DNA from: Atopobium sp034113385
Lineage (GTDB): Bacteria > Actinomycetota > Coriobacteriia > Coriobacteriales > Atopobiaceae
NCBI RefSeq assembly: GCF_034113385.1
Contig: NZ_JAXEXL010000018.1
Location: forward strand, 1 to 62,396
Length of the DNA: 62,396 bases
Direction of reading: 5' to 3'
The notes under the pieces are model-generated. The model searched no databases and was not told the DNA's origin. It saw only the letters and a list, made by a program, of their open reading frames with translations. The translations under genes and the position numbers were made by a program. The stretch's first letter is position 1, and each line of letters begins with the position of its first letter. This document shows positions 59,125 through 62,396 of the stretch, piece by piece.

Positions 59125-59828
59125 GTGAGACCTCCCACAAGTAAAGCGCCCATAATGCCAACAAATACGGCATCAATCAATTGAAACTTTACTTCGGTGT
59201 AACGTATGGACGGTGTGGGGTTCTCGATACATTTGACTTCCGCAGCTTTGGCAATGTCATCAGCAATAGTAGAACACATAATAAGAAGAGGAACTGCTAC
59301 ATGTTCTACATAGGCAATAGGATTTTTAAACGATATCCCCCGTACTTTCATGGCAAGCTTAATATTGCGCCTCTCCTCATGAAACGAAGGGAAAAAGCGA
59401 AACATTACTGCTATGGGAATAGAGATGGACTTAGGCGCATGAATCGTATCCAAAGACGACAAAATGCTGCCCACATCTGATGTTTTTACCAAATACGCTC
59501 CTATAAATATGGGCAGATAAAATATGCGAACTATTAAGAAAAACGAGATAAACATTTTAAGAAGTGCAGGATAAGCCATAACTCCATCAATTGGCGGTAT
59601 CATAAAAAGCAGCAGATAGAAAAGACATGCTTTAAGTCCCATGCTAAAAAATCCCGCAAGCGTACAAAACAAGGTAAGTACCAGCACAATAGCCAACCCC
59701 ACCCAATCTGGCAGTGGATGCACGATGACTATGATGTCCAAGGCAAGAACAACAACAATTTTGCTTAAGGGATTTGGATTAAACTGTGCACGTTTCTCTT
59801 TTGCAACAGAAAAGCTATCCTGCTGCAT
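59112..59828 (-). CDS. ECF transporter transmembrane protein EcfT
   Basis: 238-aa membrane coupling protein with about six hydrophobic segments. The coupling-helix motif is in MKVRGISF and the preceding HEERRNIKLA, close to the Ala-Arg-Gly pattern of EcfT, and the N-terminal FNPNPLSKIVVVLALDI also fits. It joins the ATPases to the S component. Overlaps the S-component stop by one base at the 5' end (TAATG) and the ATPase by 13 bp at the 3' end, so all three are translationally coupled. Confidence 0.9.
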   Translation of the reverse strand: MQQDSFSVAKEKRAQFNPNPLSKIVVVLALDIIVIVHPLPDWVGLAIVLVLTLFCTLAGFFSMGLKACLFYLLLFMIPPIDGVMAYPALLKMFISFFLIVRIFYLPIFIGAYLVKTSDVGSILSSLDTIHAPKSISIPIAVMFRFFPSFHEERRNIKLAMKVRGISFKNPIAYVEHVAVPLLIMCSTIADDIAKAAEVKCIENPTPSIRYTEVKFQLIDAVFVGIMGALLVGGLTWLK

Positions 59829-60412
59829 TAGATAATACCTGCTTTTTCAAAATGCTTCTTGAGCAAAGCTTTTCCAATGAAACCGCCAATCAGCCCTCCT
59901 ACAAGAGCACCTACTATGATAAGTCCCATTGTGGGATAATTCATGAGCTTATCGAGAGCAGTGGTATACTCTGCGCCCATTACTGCACGAGTCAGCTCTA
60001 GATACCTATCGCGTACCAAAAATATCTGCAAGAACGATCCGCATGACCACGCATTAAAGACTGCTGCGGCTGCAATATTATGCATCATGCTCTTAAAATT
60101 ACCTGCACGACGAATAAACTCTGCAATAAGCAGTACAACACAAGCATAAAGAGGAACAGCAATGGTATGTCCTCCTGTAAACATAGCAAGTGGGGCAAGC
60201 ATGCCAAAAATAAACAGAGCCCAAGCCTTGGGGACCTTTGCCATAAAGAGCATAACAATAGTGCTCGCAATAATACCCAAAAGCGTAGGCCAAATAAGAA
60301 AGAGGATGGGTACTATGCCTATCATGCCTGAGCCAAACATCACTACAAAGTAAACAACTGCAAAGATACCTATGGTTACCAAATCTTTTATGTTGAGTTT
60401 TTCGGTATTCAT
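59828..60412 (-). CDS. ECF-type S component, MptrB/Trep_Strep family
   Basis: 194 aa with six transmembrane segments, the size of S components. The N-terminus NIKDLVTIGIFAVVYFVVMF, the PLAMFTGGHT segment and LIIVGALVGGLIGGFIGKALLKK resemble the Trep_Strep/MptrB group, whose substrate is not settled. The signature-poor substrate pocket would bind the small molecule. ATG has AGGAGTGCT before it. It leads the operon; a TTGACT -35 box overlaps the operator-like dyad at 60529. The transport target cannot be read from sequence, though metal-type control would suggest a metal or metal chelate. Confidence 0.8.
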   Translation of the reverse strand: MNTEKLNIKDLVTIGIFAVVYFVVMFGSGMIGIVPILFLIWPTLLGIIASTIVMLFMAKVPKAWALFIFGMLAPLAMFTGGHTIAVPLYACVVLLIAEFIRRAGNFKSMMHNIAAAAVFNAWSCGSFLQIFLVRDRYLELTRAVMGAEYTTALDKLMNYPTMGLIIVGALVGGLIGGFIGKALLKKHFEKAGII

Positions 60413-60528
60413 AGCACTCCTATTCTTTGAGTGAACTGCATTCCAGATTTTTGTTTTTCTGTCTCCAAGCTATGAAGTGCAGCTCAGTCCGAAACCTTCT
60501 CTTTTTTGTTAAAATAACATCGTAATTG

Positions 60529-60546
60529 TTAGTCAAGGTTAACTAA
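60529..60546. promoter_or_regulatory. DtxR-like dyad in the ECF/AraC intergenic region
   Basis: TTAGTCAAGGTTAACTAA is an 18-bp imperfect dyad with perfect TTAGT/ACTAA ends. It resembles the iron/manganese DtxR-IdeR box (TTAGGTTAG-CTAACCTAA) in its TTAG/CTAA ends and size. On the minus strand it holds TTGACT with a TTTTAA about 16 bp later, a likely -35/-10 for the ECF operon, and it is 117 bp from the S-component start. A metal-dependent repressor site or an AraC site is possible. Confidence 0.45.
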
Positions 60547-60674
60547 TGCTTCGTATAGATTGTCTCAAAATGGAGTAAATACGAACGATTTTTACGTTGT
60601 GCGAACAATTGCACAAGGTATGGAATACACAAAAGACTACATCAGACTGCAAGCCAGACGACAAAAGGAGATGT

Positions 60675-61748
60675 ATGACTCACGCAAAACAGGTATTTTA
60701 TGCTGCCTTTTCTCATATTTCTCCCACTATGCGTTCGCAAATTATGCCTCAATTGGAGCAGATAAAAGCTTATCCAGAAAACAAATGGACCGGTGTTGGT
60801 AAAGTCTTTCGTGTAGATACAGCGCAGGCACGCGGATGGTATTGGTGGTATGTTCCCTTTGAAGGCTGTCTTGTCTCTCGTATGAACTGGCTTGCACTTG
60901 AAAACTTTTCGCTCGAAGAAAAGCCTATTGAGGACTTTGTTTGCATTGGCAACATGCAAACGCAAGAACTTGAACTCATGAATGATATTTGGAAACAGAA
61001 AGGTCTTCCGCCCCTCCATCTGCATATTGATACAGATGATTTTGAGACTATAACTCAGTGTGTCCCACAAGCTACGGTTTCTTTCCCCTACTCTGCGGGA
61101 ACCTATCAATTTGAAATTAAAGCGCAAACTGTGTATTCGAGCACAACGGTGTGTCTTACCATAGCGCTTTTGCATAAACTTGCTCAACAATTTGACGAGT
61201 TACATCAGGCGGCATGCGCACTTATTGATAGGCCCCTGATTTTTAATAGCCAAGAACTTATTACTTTTTTTGCAAAGCTTTTGCCAAGTAATTTTTCTGA
61301 GAAAACCTCACGGGTAGATACCTACGCACAAGTACTTACTATGCTGAGCCTCATTGCAAAAACTACGTTTAATGACTCTTGTACTCATACTGAACCAACC
61401 CAAGAGGTAGCATGTTCTTCTCGCAAAAATAAACGATTTTCTCAAGCCATCATTGCACTGCTACAGGACTCTCTTTCTTGTCCACCGACGCTTGATGAAC
61501 TTGCTCGTGCTTTCCATGTGGGGCGTACCAAACTGTGCACGCAATTTAAAAAAGAACAAGGTCACAGTATTGGTGATGTACTTACACAGCTGCGCATACA
61601 AAAGATAGAAGAGGGTCTTCTTTGCGGTAAAACACTCAAACAGATTGCACATGAGCTTGGCTATACCAGTACGACATCAGTACGGATATTTTTTATCAAA
61701 CAAAGAGGTATGTCACCAAAATCTTGGCTCAAAGAACAAGGATGCTAA
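60675..61748 (+). CDS. AraC-family transcriptional regulator
   Basis: 357 aa from the ATG at 60675 (AAAGGAGATGT upstream). The C-terminal 100 residues are a double helix-turn-helix: PTLDELARAFHVGRTKLCTQF as the first and KQIAHELGYTSTTSVRIFFIKQ as the second, ending MSPKSWLKEQ. The N-terminal 240 residues form an effector domain that I do not recognise, without a clear cupin motif. It is divergent from the ECF operon over 262 bp, which suggests it controls that operon and perhaps itself. The domain order and the neighbour resemble siderophore-uptake AraC regulators; this is inference. Confidence 0.88.
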   Translation: MTHAKQVFYAAFSHISPTMRSQIMPQLEQIKAYPENKWTGVGKVFRVDTAQARGWYWWYVPFEGCLVSRMNWLALENFSLEEKPIEDFVCIGNMQTQELELMNDIWKQKGLPPLHLHIDTDDFETITQCVPQATVSFPYSAGTYQFEIKAQTVYSSTTVCLTIALLHKLAQQFDELHQAACALIDRPLIFNSQELITFFAKLLPSNFSEKTSRVDTYAQVLTMLSLIAKTTFNDSCTHTEPTQEVACSSRKNKRFSQAIIALLQDSLSCPPTLDELARAFHVGRTKLCTQFKKEQGHSIGDVLTQLRIQKIEEGLLCGKTLKQIAHELGYTSTTSVRIFFIKQRGMSPKSWLKEQGC

Positions 61749-61802
61749 AGATTGAGCAAGTTAGCTTACGCACTAAAACGTACGCATCTACAACATAGGC
61801 AT

Positions 61803-61870
61803 ACACTTTGAGAAAAGGCATGTAGCTACACGCAGCTACATGCCTGCAAATTACCTATTCTCAAAGTGTC
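61803..61870. terminator. Two-tier hairpin between araC and argS
   Basis: Outer stem ACACTTTGAGAA/TTCTCAAAGTGT (61803-61814 with 61858-61869) and inner stem GGCATGTAGCT/AGCTACATGCC (61817-61844). It lies 54 bp past the AraC gene stop and 22 bp before the argS stop, so it can serve both convergent genes. No long T run. Confidence 0.7.
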
Positions 61871-61891
61871 CAGTTAAGCTTACTAAGCAAG

Positions 61892-62396
61892 TTACATCTT
61901 GGTAGGTGCAGAAACACCAATCATCTTGAGGTTAAGAGCCAAGACGCGGCGTACCGCATCACACGCAGCCAAACGTGCACGAGACAGCTCTGGATCTACA
62001 GGACGCCCCTCAGAAGGAAGCACCTGGCAATTGTTGTAAAACGCATGGAAGTCACTTGCAAGCTCTTCCAAGTAATGCGTCAAACGGAAAGGTGCGCGAT
62101 CACGTGCTGCAGAGGCAATCATATCGCTCATGGAATTGAGTTTACGTGCAATTTGAAGCTCGGTAGGATCAGTAAGCAACGAGAGGTCGTACGTCTCGCC
62201 AATTGCTTGAGCTGCTACAGCATTCATGCCCATGCCCTCGGCTTGAACATCATCTATACCCGCAGCACGACGCAAGATGGAACAAATACGTGCGTGAGCA
62301 TACTGTACATAGAATACAGGGTTGGAAGCATTGCGCTGCTTAACAGCCTCAATATCAAAATCAATGGTCTGATTAGAGGATTTGGATACCAAAGTA
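61892..62396 (-). CDS. argS: Arginine--tRNA ligase, C-terminal part (partial)
   Basis: 168 codons of the 3' end; the frame is open to the window edge. VSKSSNQTIDFDIEAV is the tail of the catalytic core, and NPVFYVQYAHARICSILRRA is the conserved ArgRS segment that enters the DALR anticodon domain. The domain continues with FHAFYNNCQVL and RLAACDAVRRVLALNLKMIGV and ends SAPTKM, similar to the ..APERM end of ArgRS. The HIGH-type motif lies outside. It is convergent with the AraC gene. Confidence 0.9.
   Translation of the reverse strand, partial: TLVSKSSNQTIDFDIEAVKQRNASNPVFYVQYAHARICSILRRAAGIDDVQAEGMGMNAVAAQAIGETYDLSLLTDPTELQIARKLNSMSDMIASAARDRAPFRLTHYLEELASDFHAFYNNCQVLPSEGRPVDPELSRARLAACDAVRRVLALNLKMIGVSAPTKM

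Overview
The window looks like a stretch of chromosome from a small-genome anaerobic coriobacterium, most likely Atopobiaceae (Lancefieldella/Atopobium group). This is inferred from gene content and protein character, not from a database search. Supporting signs are an AT-leaning, low-redundancy genome, fermentative AdhE, an NADP-type glutamate dehydrogenase, PTS sugar uptake, ECF vitamin/ion uptake, many TTG/GTG starts and a long-tailed actinobacterial-type Rho. No insertion sequence, prophage or CRISPR array is visible.

Layout. 1-0.6 kb: thyA end and folA. 0.7-9.3 kb (minus strand): a lipoprotein, an APH-fold kinase, adhE, an AT-rich block of degenerate or odd genes (an MFS transporter lacking TM1, a two-frame membrane protein joined by an A AAA AAG slippery site, a PLP-enzyme remnant) and thrS. 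9.3-12.2 kb: a 578-bp divergent control region with structured leaders for thrS and metNIQ, then metNIQ. 12.4-18.2 kb: a Dxs-family enzyme, a 947-aa coiled-coil surface protein and a zinc-ribbon membrane protein. 18.3-27 kb: a seven-gene one-carbon/folate operon, valS-fau-fhs-fchA-folD-folE-folC. 27.2-31.4 kb (plus): CmpB-like membrane protein, tcdA, tatD-like, pap2, tdk. 31.4-37.3 kb (minus): small membrane protein, clpX/clpP, tig, tRNA-Leu, gdhA. 37.5-46.8 kb: tRNA-Pro-Gly, a beta-glucoside-type PTS with its antiterminator and RAT element, a lipid kinase, ptsI-ptsH-pfkB, tRNA-Arg, manA. 47-53.4 kb: tRNA-Lys/His, and the complete aspartate-to-threonine pathway as two divergent units (hom-lysC-asd and thrC-thrB). 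53.4-62.4 kb: an exported protein of unknown function, rho, an ECF transporter operon with a divergent AraC regulator, and the argS 3' end.

Main points of interest. (1) A 36-bp palindrome occurs four times between genes, in both orientations, with arm changes that are compensated on both sides. (2) A candidate programmed -1 frameshift gene at 6.3-6.8 kb. (3) FolD has lost two cyclohydrolase residues while a separate FchA cyclohydrolase sits beside it. (4) HPr keeps His15 but has Gly at 17 and Arg at 46. (5) thrS and metNIQ have structured leaders that match no riboswitch I recognise. (6) A DtxR-like dyad overlaps the promoter of the ECF operon. All assignments come from reading motifs; no alignment or structure prediction was run.
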